The notes under the pieces were generated by a model. The model did not search any database and was not told the DNA's origin. It was given only the letters and a program-made list of their open reading frames with translations. Below, in pieces: positions 31,701 through 45,600 of a DNA stretch of 64,000 nt. Origin of the DNA: Brachionus plicatilis (taxonomy: Eukaryota; Rotifera; Eurotatoria; Ploima; Brachionidae); NCBI GenBank assembly GCA_010279815.1, contig QEOQ01000303.1:1398770-1462769 (forward strand). Direction: 5' to 3'. How positions within the stretch are numbered: position 1 is the first letter of the stretch; every line of letters starts with the position of its first letter. The position numbers and the translations under genes are program-made.

Positions 31701-34700
31701 TAAATTAAAGAAAAATGACTCAAGAAATTTGAATTATATTTTAAGGAACAACAATAACCTTATTGAACCAATGGCCAAATCAAAAAGTGGTGAAAAAACA
31801 TTTGAACATTTTTATTCGAGATTAATAAATTGCTTTGTGATCAAGAGATCAATGTTGAAGTTTTCAACGTTTAAGCTTTCAATTTTCAATAACATAAATT
31901 TAATTTACACAGATTTTGTTTCTAAATTTGAATTATTTAACTTAAATAGCTTATTGTTAAATTTTTTCAAATAACTATTAAATCAATAATTCTATTCAAT
32001 TTTTATAAATTTTTTTTTTTTTTTTATATTTTTAATATATGTATTTCTTTTTTTTTTAAATAATTATTTAAATAAATGAAGTGTTAATCAGTCTCATGAG
32101 GCATGGGCACTAGCCTGTTGATTAACCTTGAATAAATAAAAAAATAAAATCATAAAAGTATTAAATTTTAGTCAATTTAAGTAATTATTTAAAAAAAAAA
32201 TTTAATTTCAATTTTTTATCAATGCACTCACTGCTTTTTTTTTGACTACCACGTTTGAGTTTGTTCTCATTAGACTTTTAAGTATCTTATATCCAACAGA
32301 TGACCGCACATTTTAAATTTAAAAAAAATTTACAATTGCAATGAAGAGCTTTAAGATCAATTCTAATCTGGTCAGTTTCTTTGAAAAGCAAGTAGAGGAA
32401 ATCCATTTTTAATCAATTTATATGTTAAATCTACATTAAAGCAACCATTAAATTTATTATAAATCCTAGAAAGAGGTCGATTTGTCGTTACCATCAAATC
32501 TAAGTGACTTGATTCCGAACTCTCATTTAACGATAATTTCACCTTTTTCGTTGAATTTTAGATTGAAAAAAAAGGTTCATCATCGTCTAATTTTGATGAA
32601 TAAAATTGTTGCTCAATTAACTTGATCAAATTCGCGATTGAGTTTGTGTTGAGCTTACGATTTCTTAGCTTAGTGACTAAATTTTGGATCTTACTATAAA
32701 TTACACAAATTATGATATTTTTTTTAAATAATTTATTTATTTTATCTGTTTAAATTAGGCAATAATACAGTTGGAATATTACAACTATTTATCAATGAAT
32801 GATGCATACAAGTGGGAATAATGTGAGGATCAATTGAAATTATTTTTTGGATCATGTCTTTTATTAATGGATTAATTCCTCGCGTATTTTTTTATTCACA
32901 GAAAGTGTTTACCGCGCTTATACAACAATATTTTTTTAAGAAATTTGACAAATATAAATTCTAAATTTTAAAAAACATTAAAATATTGAATTCTATAAAT
33001 TCTTTTCATTTCATGCAAGCGTCAGAAGTCTCGGACAACTTCAAGGTCTAAATTCATTATTCGACCGACGAGGACTCATCATCAAATTATACAGAGGGTG
33101 TTTTATTTGCAGGAGGTTTTATTGACAATTCGATGGATTTTCCAATAGATTTAATTTTGTTTGTTTTTACTGAACTATCATCTAGGTCTTCATCCACATC
33201 GTTTAATGAATCGTTTGGATCTTTTTGTATTTGTTTACGTTTCTGCTTTGTCCGATAAGTTTTATAATCGATAACTTTTTTAGGTCTAAGTTTTCTTTAT
33301 TTCCATTTTTTAAAAATAAAATATAAAATTTTTTTCATTTTTTATTTTCACTATAAGTGTGTGAACAGATTAAAGCATTTTATTAAATTTTTCTTTTATT
33401 AAATTTTTCATGTAATTTTAATTGAGCATTAACAGCAAATAAATATTAATAAATTAATAATAATTATAAAAGTAAATAAAATAAAATTGATTATAATTAT
33501 TAATACTACTTAGTTCATTTAATAAAATTGCATTAAACAAATTCACTAAAAACAGAGTTTAATTTGCTAGGTAAGTAAAAACTAAGTTAGAAAATATTTT
33601 TGCTAGGTATTATTTATTTATTTTTCTAGGTAGATATAATAAAAATGATAAGATGTAATGTTAAAAAAAATTAGTAAGGTAAAAAAAAGCAACAGCAAAG
33701 TATTTAAAAATAACCAAAAAAAAGTATTTTGTCTCATAAGAACTTGCATTGCTTTGGTTGGGCAACCACGTTTTCTTTATGTCCGCTTTGAACATCTCTA
33801 ATCCAAAGGTCTATCATAATCATTTTGACTTATATAGTTATTTTAAGCATTTGAATTTATTAACGATCTTGCGATACAAACAAAGTTTTTTATAGTTAAT
33901 ATTATTTTAAAGTTTTAATTAACAAATCAAATTAATATTTATCAAACCTCGAAAAATTTAGTTTTAAACCCCTCTCGCCTTCAAAATAGCATCCACAGAT
34001 TATACATTTTGTAGGATTCTTTTTGTTGCTTAAAACATCTCAACTTTATCGACTGCTTCTTGAGGAATCGATGTTTTCTCTTCTACTTACTCTTTTATTA
34101 AATTTTATTTTTTCTTTGTCTCACTTATGCATTAATTCTCAACTCTGGTCTCGACCGAATCTGGCAATGGATCATTTTCCTCAAAACTAGCATTTCTTGT
34201 TTGGTGAACAAATTTTTTTCTCGGGTTTAGTGAACAATTTGTTTTTTGTTCACCAAAAGGTGTACTAAAATAGGATTATGTGATCTATTTAAAAATTATG
34301 TAAACTATTTTGTTGCAGTATTTTTTTAAGTATACTTTATTAACTTTAATTTTAATTCATCAAAAAAGGAAGAATTTTTGTTCAATTTGTATTTGAATTT
34401 CAAAATTCCAAAAATTAAAAAAGAAAGTAAAAATTTTTTCTTTTTATTAAATTACTTATTTTTAAGTTAAGAAATTTGAGGCATGAAAATCTGAATTCGT
34501 TCTATGGAATTCTTTTCACAGCCGATAAAACTTCGCTTATATTTGAATACGCTTCTAGAGGTAGTCTCCAGGTAAATTACACCAAATTAAAATTCCAATT
34601 TAATTCTTTAATAATGAACTATCTTCAAGAATATTATATTGAATCGCCAAAAAAAACTAGACTGGAATTTCAAATGGTTTATGCTAAATGACTTGTGCCG

Positions 34701-36507
34701 AGTATTGTAGACTCTTATTAAATTAATTATATTCAATTTATTTTAAAGGGACTAAGTTTTTTACACAACTCTTCAGTTAAATATCACGGAAACTTAAAAT
34801 CAAGCAATTGTTTGATAGATTCTAGATGGACTCTAAAGCTTACTGATTTTGGACTTCCGAAAATATATTCAAATCAAAATTCTACCCTTCAGCTGAAAGC
34901 AAGTGACTTGCTATGGACTGCTCCTGAACATTTAAGAAAGTTAAGTAATGGATCTGAAGCAGGAGATATTTTCGCTCTTTCCATTATAATGCAGGAGATA
35001 ATAGTTGAAGGGTATCCGTATTGTATGATGAATTTGTCTCATTGCGAGATCATTGAACGACTTAAGTCGGAATCTAAACCGATTTATAGACCGATTGTGA
35101 GTAAAAGAATGGCACCCGCTGGATATGTTGAGATTATGGAAGATTGCTGGAATGAAAGACCAGAAATGAGACCATCTATTGAAAATGTTCACTCTTTGAT
35201 TATGTCCTTGAATGGAAATTAGTAAGACTGAAAACTTTGGTAAAAAAATTTTTCTACATTAAGTATATTAAGCAAAGATAACATTGTGGATTGGATGATA
35301 AAGACCATTGAGGATTATACCACAAAATTAGAAAAGCTTGTTGATGTTCAAACTCATAAATTGAAAGAGGAAAAAAGAAAAGTTTTAAAAATTTTGAAAG
35401 AAATATTTCCAAAGTATTTTTTAGTTTTTATTTTTTTAAAATTAATAAAATATTTTAAAACGCAAGACCAATTGTGGAAAAATTAGTATCAGGTCAACCC
35501 GTTTTGCCAGAACAGTTTGACATGGTCACTATTTATTTCAGTGATATTGTTGGTTTTACAACAATTTCGGCCTTTAGTTCTCCAATTGAAGTAGTCACTC
35601 TACTCAATGATTTATACACCATGTTCGATGAAACAATTAATGAGTTCGATGTTTACAAAGTTGAAACTATTGGCGATGCTTACATGGTCGTGTCTGGTCT
35701 GCCTTTGCGAAATGGCAACAAACATGCTGGAGAGATTGCCACAATGGCCTTGAATCTTTTGCATAATTGTGGCAAATTTGAAATTCGCCACTTGCCTGGA
35801 ATACCGCTCAGACTCAGAATTGGTCTACACTCAGGTGCATGTGTTACTGGGGTTGTTGGCCTCAAAATGCCTAGATATTGTCTCTTTGGCGACACAGTTA
35901 ACACTGCAAGCCGTATGGAGTCTACATCACAGGCGTACAGAATTCATGTGAGCGAGAGCTGTGCAGATATTTTGAAAGAAATTGGTGGATACCATCTAGA
36001 ATATCGAGGGCTAGTTGATTTACCCGTAATTTAATTTAGCGGAAAGTAATTAAATTAAGTTTTTAAAAATCATTTTTTTAGGGAAAGGGAAGAAAAGGAA
36101 CTTACTGGCTGACTGGTAAAACTGGTTTCAATAAAGAACTTCCAACAGCAATAGAAAATGATAAAAATCATGGGTATAAAAAAATTTATTAGGGAAATTT
36201 TGTATAATTTTTTTCTTTAAGTGTTGACGATTATTTAATAAAAAGATTGAAAAAAATAAAGTCCAAACGACTGGAAAAGTCCGTAACTGAATCAAGTGAC
36301 AATATTACATATAGTCTTTTTGAAAACAAAAGTTCGAGTGAAAATTTAAGTAGTCCTGATAGCATTCAAATACTTGAAAAACGATTAGTAAATCCAATGG
36401 AATTTTTTGATCAAAATGAGCGAGTCATTTGTGTCTCCGATAAGAAACCAAAATTAAAAAAAAAAAAAATTTATATTCAAGAATGCGACAATTCGACATT
36501 TAGTTAA
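28738..36507 (+). CDS. Receptor-type guanylate cyclase 1
   Basis: Single-pass membrane receptor making cGMP from GTP. Nine exons keep phase throughout: 28738-29469, 29518-30153, 34467-34571, 34630-34701, 34749-35221, 35273-35413, 35467-36025, 36082-36173, 36222-36507 (1031 aa). Order: signal peptide; a diverged type I periplasmic-binding (ANF-receptor-like) ectodomain with [18 protein letters not shown] and LIFAFLDCG; one membrane helix (about 337-361, [20 protein letters not shown]); a kinase-homology domain with [20 protein letters not shown] (HGN in place of HRD) and LTDFGLP; a coiled dimerisation segment; and the class III cyclase domain with both metal-binding Asp ([17 protein letters not shown]) and the guanine-selecting Glu in VETIGDAY. 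A charged tail of about 100 aa follows. It should be catalytically active. The ectodomain is short for the family and its ligand is unknown. Intron 2 (4.3 kb) hosts a LINE. AATAAA lies at 36712. Confidence 0.9.
31345..32150 (+). mobile_element. 5'-truncated non-LTR retrotransposon (LINE)
   Basis: The open frame to 31974 encodes the region after the reverse-transcriptase fingers and palm. It has the thumb-like signature [37 protein letters not shown] and the following [14 protein letters not shown], which is typical of CR1/Jockey-type LINE polymerases just after the catalytic domain. The catalytic YADD region is absent, so the copy is truncated at its 5' end. The 3' end carries a UTR with GAGGCATGGGCACTAGCCTG and a tail of AATAAATAAA repeats (about 32130-32150). 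It lies in sense orientation in a guanylate cyclase intron. No coding function is expected from this copy. Confidence 0.7.
32340..34230 (-). pseudogene. Degraded coding remnant of unknown identity
   Basis: Several minus-strand segments look like former protein sequence. The clearest is 33087-33290, open for about 67 codons ([19 protein letters not shown], then an acidic stretch [15 protein letters not shown]). Others are at about 32390-32690 ([38 protein letters not shown]) and about 34000-34220 ([35 protein letters not shown]). Stops and frame changes separate them, and I found no start. It could be a decayed gene copy or transposon. The family was not recognised. Confidence 0.3.
35510..35971 (+). 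repeat. Gene-conversion tract shared with 47131-47592
   Basis: These 462 bases of the cyclase catalytic exon are identical to 47131-47592 except for one synonymous T/C difference (35914 against 47535). The identity starts and stops abruptly: codons just upstream (TTGCCA against CCACCC) and downstream (TTGAAAGAA against CTGGACGAA) differ, and the other exons are far more divergent. Confidence 0.9.
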
Positions 36508-39500
36508 ATTAAAAAAGTAAAATTGATTTTTAATGAATATTTTAGGCAACAAAAAAATTTTGATTAGATTTTAAATTTGATCAAGACAAATTAAGTGTTC
36601 AGTTTGATTGCATTGCAATTTTAAAATTTTAACTTAACAAATTTTAAATATTTTTTTTATTTAATTGATTTAATTATAAAATTAAATTAAATTATACTAT
36701 GATAATTTTTTAATAAAATAATTAAACAAACAAATAATTTTTTTTTATCTTTCGGGCTTAGACTATTTAAGAAACAAAAAGTCTAATTTTAATATAAATA
36801 AATATCAGAGAAATTTATATTTTTTACAAAACTTGTCAATTTTTAGATAAATATTCCTCAATGCAGAAGGATTGAATACAGTACAGCCATGATATTTTTC
36901 TTTTTACCAAAATTTACGTAATTTTGATAATTTTCAGAAAATTTACGATATTGAAAAAATAGTTAAGTTACTTAATTATTCGTAAGTTTTTTTAAAAACC
37001 TAAAATTCCAACAAAACTTGGTTTCCGGCGTTTGTAATGATATTGCTCATTTTTTGATTAAAATTTATGAAATTACTTTTTTTTATGTAAATGTGTATTT
37101 AAAAATGGAAAAATTATTTTATATTGATAAATGGAATAAATTTTTTTTTATAATTATTGCATATACCATTAATACATATTATTTGTGAATAAAGCTTAAA
37201 ATTAAAAAAAAAATTTATTTTAAAAAAATGAACAATAAAAAAAGAATTAAAAAAAAAAATTTAAATTTCTATCTGTTTTTGTTGAAAAATTCTCAAATTC
37301 TTTAAATGGAAAACGAAATTAATGACCTAATGTTCCCCACAGATTAAATAAGGAAAAAATGTTTTAATTTTAAGGATTGTGAAAAACTAATTACAGTCTT
37401 AATAGGACACTTATCTTTTTGGTAAAATTAAGTAATTATGCGTAAATTGACGTAAATTTTCAATTAATAAGGAAAATTCCACAAAGATCTTATTGCCTTT
37501 ATTCGTAAATTATGTAAATTAACCAAAAAGACAAGAATCGTAGCGGTTCTGTCGTTAAATGTGATTTTATCTTTATTTTAAATATTTTATTCTAGACAGG
37601 AAACAAATCATGCAAAGTATAAATGTTAAAGTTAAATGAAATAAAATGTTTATAAAAAATTTGCTCTGTTTTCCTAATTTTCCCAATTCAAAATTTACTA
37701 ACAAAAAACTTTACACTTCTCTAAATTTAGAATGAAAATAAGTTTTGATTCTTGACAGCATGTAAAAGAACTTTATTGAAAGATACATATTTTTTTAAAA
37801 GTTAAAAATTACCTTTAAAAAAAATATGTGCTAATCGCAATAGACCTTAATAATTATTTACATTTTAATTTTTATTTACATAAAGTTAATTTAAATTATT
37901 AATTCATATTATTTATTTGTTTAGTTTTTACATGCAATATATAAAGACGCATCATGTTACATCCAGAGAACTGATTAATTACTTTTATTAAAAAAAATAT
38001 TTAACTTTTCAGAGTTTGGTCTTGTTTTTATTTGTACAACAAACTATTCAGAACGTCTAAAGAAAAACAAAAAGTTTGAATAGCATATTCAAATTTTTAA
38101 AAGTGCTCTGAATGTTATTTTTTAATACCTCCATCAAATTGAAAAAAAAAGTCCAAATAAATAAGATTAAAAGATAAAATAAGTAATTATAGTAAAAATA
38201 TTTTAAATTTATAATCTTCAAATCTAGCGTAATTTATGAAATAAATTAATTGAATTATTTGATTTTCTTTTAATAAAAAAACTGCGCTAAAATTTTAATT
38301 AACTAATCACTTTTAAAGATCTAAATATCTAAATTAGATATTATGTATCAAATTTATTAGTTAAATTTTTAAATTTCGTTTTAATTAGCAAGAATTTTAT
38401 TTCATTTGAATTACGATCTACCTAGGCATACTTGATTGATCAATCATATAATTAAACAAAATTAATGACTCCATTTTGGTTGTCAAGTGTTGTAGTGGCT
38501 GTTTTTCATATAATTAATAGATAAAGATTATTGATTTTTTTTAATATCGAATGTACATACAGTGTGTATCTGTCATTGATAAAAATATCAAATTAATTTT
38601 TATTATATAATTAAAAACTAAATTAGAATAGCAACATAACTAATTAGTTACCTGTTCCCTTTCTCGTTAGTTCTTCATTTATTTACATGGGCTTTTTGCT
38701 CGAAAATCTTGTTACTATGAGAATTATCATCAGAATACCAAGAATAAAAAACACTGCGATTTTATTTTGAAGAGATTAAATTTTTCAAAATCAATAATAT
38801 ACAAAGCTGATAAAATGTTATTTAGAGATAAAAAAATTCAAAATTAATCATTAATAAACCTATTTGACTAAGTAATATTAGGATAGGAATTATTAAAGTA
38901 TTAGCGAACGGAATATGCCAATTCTGTATTTTCATTTAAAGCCTTGTCTTATCTGTTTATATAACAATTTTTTTTTAAACCAAAATCCTAGATTTTACAG
39001 TCAAATGTTTGTTTTGAGAATTTGGACAGAAATTTCGGATAATAATAAGCATCAAAAAGGCTTAATTATAAAAATATAAAAAAAATGTTTTTAAAAACAA
39101 TGTAGAATTTTCTTGAAAATTTAAAACAAAAAGATTGATCTTAAAGGTTAAAAGACTTCTTTATATTTCGATTTTTTTTTATTTCAATAATCAATTTTAT
39201 TTTTTAAAAAAAATTTAAAAAGTGATTAGTTAATGAGTTGTATTTTTCTTGATTAATTGAGTTTTTTTTTGTTCACTTGACCAGTAAAGTTAATGAAAAA
39301 ATTTTTAAAAGAAAATTTTCAAAAGTTAATAAATTAATTTAAAAAAAAAATGTTCAAATTAATTTTTTTTTACTTAAATTGCTTTGAATGTAAATTTTCC
39401 TCAAGTTCCAAATAGATTACGGAAATTTTTTTTAAGCATAGCGGGGAAAAATCTTAACATGCCTCAATAGAAAATAAGATTTAATTTTTGAAAGATAATC

Positions 39501-39657
39501 ACATTTCATTAATTGTATGATTCGAGAACATATTAGAAAATTATCTAATTAATTCAATTTTGGAGGCATGCGGAAGTTAATTTAAAAAAAAAAATCCAAA
39601 TCTTCGAAAGAATAATGAGCAAATTTTGATATTTTTAGATTATTCCAAAATACTGAA
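36508..39657. other. Intergenic region between the two guanylate cyclases
   Basis: No coding sequence was found. It contains the cyclase 1 polyadenylation signal (36712) and a MITE-like inverted repeat at 36885-37553. The remaining 37.6-39.6 kb is AT-rich with homopolymer runs. The promoter of cyclase 2 should lie near its end but is not recognisable. Confidence 0.45.
36885..37553. repeat. MITE-like element with CAGTAC ends and ACGTAAATT arms
   Basis: The left end (CAGTACAGCCATGATATTTT, then TTTTTACCAAAATTTACG) and the reverse complement of the right end (ACAGAACCGCTACGATTCTT, then TTTTTGGTTAATTTACAT) match imperfectly over about 45 bases. The CAGTAC start and ACGTAAATT-rich arms link it to similar ends at 26601, 31308 and 45007. 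Target duplication was not resolved. Confidence 0.4.
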
Positions 39658-42600
39658 ATGCCGGTAAAAAAATGTAAATTGTCTCTGTTCATTAAACTCT
39701 ACTTGTTGAGTGTGTATCTAACGTGGAAATTTGTAGTAAATGGACACTTCAACTACCAACAAGATTCAATGGCGATATTTAGTGATAATTCGCTGCCTGA
39801 TTTCGAAACTTTCATAGATTTTAGTAATCAAAACAATCATTTGTCATTCAATGGCTCCAACTTCCAGCGCTTCGATTCAAATGCGTCATCATTGTGTGGA
39901 AATACGCTAGCTCAAATGATAGCCAGCAATAATAACTATGTCATAAATGCTATTGAATCAAAACGAAAATACCTTTCTTGTGAAAATCTAATAGAACTTA
40001 TCTGCAACCCTCTGATAGATAAGAAATTAATTGTTACACATTCTGTATTTGACTGCGATGAATACATCAAGATGGCCCAAATGCAGCAAAATGTTTCCCT
40101 ATCAAATCTAATTCGTGTAGTTAGCCTTTCACCGTCCATTCGGCAAATACAAGTAGTTTTGACCGGCCTGATGAACAGATTTTCTATCCTCAACTATGCC
40201 ATTATTTACTCCAACTCAACACAAAATGATTTTTATAAAAGTTTAGCAGGATATTTACTGTTCAAGTTCAGTATAGATTCAAGATTCACTCTTGAGTTCT
40301 CGTTGCCAATTGAAGATTCAAAAATTGGTCTGCTTCTTAAAGACAATGTTAAAAGTATTTTTTTATTTTGTTTAGTACGGGCTTTTTTGATTTGAAAGGA
40401 TTTAATTTTTAATTAATTTTTTTAAAAATCTAAGAATACAACTAGTTTTTAAAATAAATTAATAAACAGATTTTGTCAAAAGTCAAAAATTGAGTTAAAT
40501 ATCTTCAAAAATTGAAGTAAAAGTTGAATTTGACTTCTTCTTAAATTTTATTAAAAAAAAATTTTATGAGTTTTTATAATCAACCTTTGGACCTTTTGCA
40601 AACTATTTTTAACAAATCATTTTACATCTTAAATGAATTGAAGTGTTTTGCTCATTAATTTTTCCTAATGTCTCTATTTCTTCACATTCATTTTCATATT
40701 CTTCAGAATTGGATGACACTTTTATCTCCTAAGTCAAATCTCAATTTTTCTATTTGATTTTGACTTTTGACCAACTGTGAAAATCAAAAAAGGCAGGCAA
40801 TGGCATAGCTAATCACGAAATTAAAATTTAATAATGCAAATGAAAAATCTTTTTTTTTTGGAATTGTGAATTTTGGTACAAAAAAAGACAAAAAGAAAAT
40901 TTCTAAGCTAAAGTTCTGAAGGACCAAAAAATTTTCTGCAAATTGTATCAACTGTAACATCCTTTATACCATAATTTTACTGATTCTGGAAAATTTTTCA
41001 AAATTGAGAAAATTGTGAACTTAAGTACAAAGAAAAGAATCACCAGAGCTTTAATTCAGACGGACCAAAACATGCTATGTAAATTGTAGCATCTGATAAA
41101 TCATCTGTACTTCTACTTAAAGTTGAGTCGGATTTTTAATATAATATAATATCCCAAATTCACAATTTTCTGAATTTTGCAGAATCAGTTTATTGGGAGT
41201 ACAAAGGATCTATGCGTCAAAAATTCACAATGCCTTTTTTGACAGTTTTCTTTAAATGACTTTTAAGATCATTTTAAATGAATAATATGATACTTATTTA
41301 TTTATTTATTTGAGTCTAGAGCTGAGGCCGATCTCTGACCACTAGATCAGAGTCCCCATAAATAAGAGATACTGTGTAAACTAGTATAAAATAATTTCAA
41401 TTTTGAAAAAGAGAAAAAAAATAAAATAAACTTCCTATGATACAAATTAAATAAAAAAATGTAAAAAAAGTAAAAATAAATTGAATGAAAAGTAGAGTTC
41501 CCATTAATCTTTAGAATAGAATAATTTTATATCATTTATTTACTTGTTCATCTGCGTCAAGCTACGAACCCTTCAGATTATTTTTTTAGAAATTATGAAA
41601 GTTAATCAAACTTTGAATTAGTTGTAAAATACAAGTTGTATTTGTTATTGTTTGGCCGACAAATTTGAGCTTTAAAGAAATTATTTAAAATAATGATAAT
41701 TTTTTTCATCTAAATTTATTGTTAAAAAGTTTAAATTTATTGAATTTTCTTTCTTACATCATTTAAAATTATTGCTTTTTTTTTTCAAATACATTTTTTT
41801 GTAAAAAAGAAAGAAAAAAAATCCGCTTAAGTCTTAATGAAGTTAAATTCATGGCATTAATATAAAATCATGTTTTTAATGAGGATTTGACATTTTTTTT
41901 ATTGGCATAATAATTCAAATTAAGATAAAAAAAATTAGATTAAATTTAACTTAAAAATAAAAAATTTCAAAAAAAAAGAGAAAATGTATTTTTTATTTAG
42001 AAATTTACTCTTTTTAAAAAGCCCTTTTTTTCCAGGCAAAGAAAAATTTTTGTTCAATTTTCAATTTTCTCAAAAATTTCAAATGCGTAATTTCATTGCA
42101 TTGCAATTTACACAGTCTTTTAACTTTTAAAACTTTCAAATTTCATTTTAGAAAATTGCAAATATGCAATGCAATATAATTGCGCATTTGAAATTTTTGA
42201 GCAAATTGAGCAAATTGAGCAAATTGAAAATTGAGCAAAAATTTTACTTTGCCATTTTTCCAAATAAGTGCAAAATTTAAATTTTTAAATTGTCCAATTA
42301 ATATAAAAATTTAATATTTTTCTTCAATCAGAACACTAGAAAAAATTTTAAAAGAAAAATTTTTTTTTGAATATAAACCTTTCTAAGATTTTATTTCTTC
42401 ATAGTTTAGATTCCATTTTTTAAAAACCTTCTAATCTTTTCTTTAAAGATTAACTTTTTTTAAAAATTAAATCTTCTGATAAATTTTTAATTTTACATTT
42501 TAAATTCAATGAGCTCTAAGGTACAGAGGTTCTAAAAAATTTCTATAAAATAATTTTCTAAATAACGTTATTTTACATTATTTTACATTATTTTTTTACT

Positions 42601-45600
42601 TACGTATTTTTGCGTGAATTTTAGTCGGTAAGGATATATAATTTTAGGTAAAATTACTTAAGCTTACATTAAAATACGGAAATTTTAGTAAAACTGTTCC
42701 AAAATGCTTACGGCCAAAGAATGAGGTTTTTGATTAAAAAATAAACAAAAATTGGATTTTTTTTTAATTTTTAATTTATTTTATTATGAAAATATATTAA
42801 AATTTCAACATTCCTTACCTTTAATACATAAAAATTTTTGATTTTAAGTCTATTCAAATTGCTTTTAATTTTACTTTGATCGGTTTTATTTTCAAATTAA
42901 AATTTTACTAAATTTTTTAATGTTCTAAACTAATGAAACAGAATGACTTAATCATGCCCATGCTCATGTCTCTCACTCAACTTAAAAAGTCGGTTTGAGT
43001 CTGTAAGTGCTTTGAGATTATTGGAGACCTTTGGTGCAGAATGTAGGCAGGGATATCATATTTTAAATTTAAGATAGATCTAATTGCTGAATTTGAATTT
43101 ATTTCACTATTTTAGTTAGTAAAATTTGAACTTCATTTTGTAAGTAACAAGTGATATATGTCAACAAGAAAATTCATATTGACAAACAGAAATGTCCACC
43201 CTTGATTACGGTCCTAAAACTTCACTAAAAATAATCGGTCATTTTCTATGAAATAATTATGGTTTCAATAATTCCATTAGATAAAATTATTTCATTTATT
43301 AAAAATACTATCATTTTTTTTTCACTTTCTTCTAGTTTTTTGACATCTAGACTATCTGAAAGAGCAATATCTTGGTGCAGATATATAAATAAATAAATGA
43401 GGAGATAAATTCTTATTTCTTATTAATTTTTAATGTTATATGTGTAAATGTGTTATTTAAAAAATTTATTGATTATCTCAATGTAACAAAACATTAATTC
43501 AAATTGAAATTGAGCTTTTGAAAATTTTTTTTAATGATTTTTTGGTAGCAGTATTTGTATATTAGTTTTAGAAATTTCTCAAAATCTTGAAACCGTAAAT
43601 ATATTTAAAAACAAAAATAAACTTCTTTATTTTAGTTTTGTTTTTAATTGTTCGCTGCGGTGAAGACGAAACATTTATGGAATTGTATTGGCAAATAATT
43701 AAACAATTTAAAATTAATACAGTAGCAATTTATAGCTCACCGAATTGTTTACCAATTTTAAATCTTAATTCTCCTATTCAGGATCCAAACAAAAAGAGCG
43801 CTTACTTTTACTTTTACAAACTAATTCCAATGGATTCTGATGACAATAATCAAAACTATGCAAATTACTCTGAATTGTTACTTAGTTTGCTCAAACCAAA
43901 TCAATCAGTGACAGCGTCTTTTCCCAACTTTTTGGACGAAAATGAAAATATTAATTTTATTAAAAAATTTAATGAGTCGAATGAAATTTTTTTTGACACA
44001 TTGAACCATCGAGTTAAAATAAAATGCTATCAAAATATTGATACAATTCATTTGGAAGTGTTCCAGTATTGCTATAGGGATCTTTATTTTGAAATGTTTG
44101 GTCTCAGTCAAGTCACGAGCCTGTACACACAGGTTGCTACTTTTTACATTACAAACTCCATACTTGACTTAAATACAAACAGATTTGAGGTGGAAATTAA
44201 TATGCCTCAGAATTTAACATTCCGATATCAAGGAAATTCTGACTCGTTGGATGAAACTCCAAGTAGATTAATATACTTTCTTATTATCATGAATAGCTTT
44301 TTAACTTTTACATGAAGATGATGGAATATTTAAAGACGTTTTATTTGGCGTAGTTGGTATGGTAGTATTTGTGATCATTGTGTGTGTGGTAGCGTATATT
44401 GCCAGAAGCCGTTTAATGCGAAAAGAACTATCCAAAGGACCAAATAAAATTCTTCTTTTACCTGAAGATTTGGATTTTGTTGGAACTGCTTCATCCAAAG
44501 TAACACTGGATACAACTAAATCAAACATATCTCTGAAAAGTGGTGAAGAAAGAATAGCTCAACAAAAAACAATAAAAATTGCCAAATACAAAGGAGATTT
44601 AGTGATTGTAAAATTTCTAAAAATTCCTAATTTTCAAATTAAAAATAGCACCATGAGAGACTTGAGAATGGTAAGTACATTTTTACTTTTGGAAATATTT
44701 TTATAAAATATCTAGGATTGGTTTTTGCAGTATTTAGAGTTTAAAAGCGCAAAAATACACAAAATTTCATTATTAATCCCCAAATGCCAAGATAAACAAA
44801 TTTAAAATTCATTCACTAAAATGAAATCAATAGGTCCTATATCGAATAAAAATTGAAATACAAAATGAAAGAGTCTTTTAATTGGATTATTGATGCTGGA
44901 TAATCTTTATAATAAAATTAAAATAAGCATGATAAACAGACTTACAACATTGCATCAAACAAAAAAATCTGATATTTTAAGAATCATTTTTTTAGCAGTT
45001 TCGTACAGTGGTGCTAAGAAAAGTGCATTTTACGAAAATTTATTTTTGTAAATCTTTGATAAATTTTTCTTAGTTTACCTAAAAATTAAAAAAGCCAAAA
45101 AAAAATCGATAATGATGAATTTTTTATTTTTTTTCAATTTTTTCTTTAGAATTTATTTTTAAAGAATTTGATTGATTTCACCAAGCTTATACGGCTGAAC
45201 CTAATATTTTTTTAATCATTCAACATTTCAGCCAACTAAACAAATATTTTTCAAATAAAGAATTTCTCTAAAAATTTTGATATAAGATTTTAATTAAAAA
45301 AAAAAGTTTAATTTTAGATTTAAATAATAAGTTATCAGAAGAATTTTAAAAAAAATTTAGTAATGATGCTGACTTTACTCTTTAAGATAGATCTAGCTGC
45401 TAAATTAGAATTTTTCTTAACTATTTTAGTTATTATTTTAAAATTTGAGCTTCGTTTTGTAAGTAACAAATTATGTGAAAAAAAATATTCATATGGAACA
45501 TCTTCTTATTATGATACAAATAAAAAGTTTCAAAATTAATGACTATATATTAATAAAATTTAAAAGGATTTGTTCCATTTAAAAAATAAAATTCTTTTTT

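Larger units (their letters stand above)
30154..34466 (+). other. 4.3 kb intron of guanylate cyclase 1
   Basis: The donor is GTAAGT at 30154 and the acceptor TTTTTAAG at 34466. Inside are a CAGTACTGATTTGA-type repeat head (31308), a 5'-truncated LINE (31345-32150) and a minus-strand stretch of degraded coding sequence (32340-34230). The corresponding intron of guanylate cyclase 2 (44671-46154) is 1.5 kb and lacks these insertions. Confidence 0.7.
40355..43635 (+). other. First intron of guanylate cyclase 2, repeat-filled
   Basis: Donor GTATTT at 40355; acceptor TTTTAG ending at 43635. It contains a direct/inverted repeat cluster at 40790-41240, a LINE-type 3' tail at 41297-41390 (minus), a foldback repeat at 42045-42250 and a copy of the GTAAGCTTACATTAAA element at about 42620-42770. 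The paralogue has no intron at this place: its sequence runs continuously through the LIFAFLDCG region. Confidence 0.7.

Noticed and set aside
35680..35904. Minus-strand frame repeated at 47301-47537
   Set aside because: Antisense of the converted cyclase exon; identical in both paralogues only because the sense strand is.
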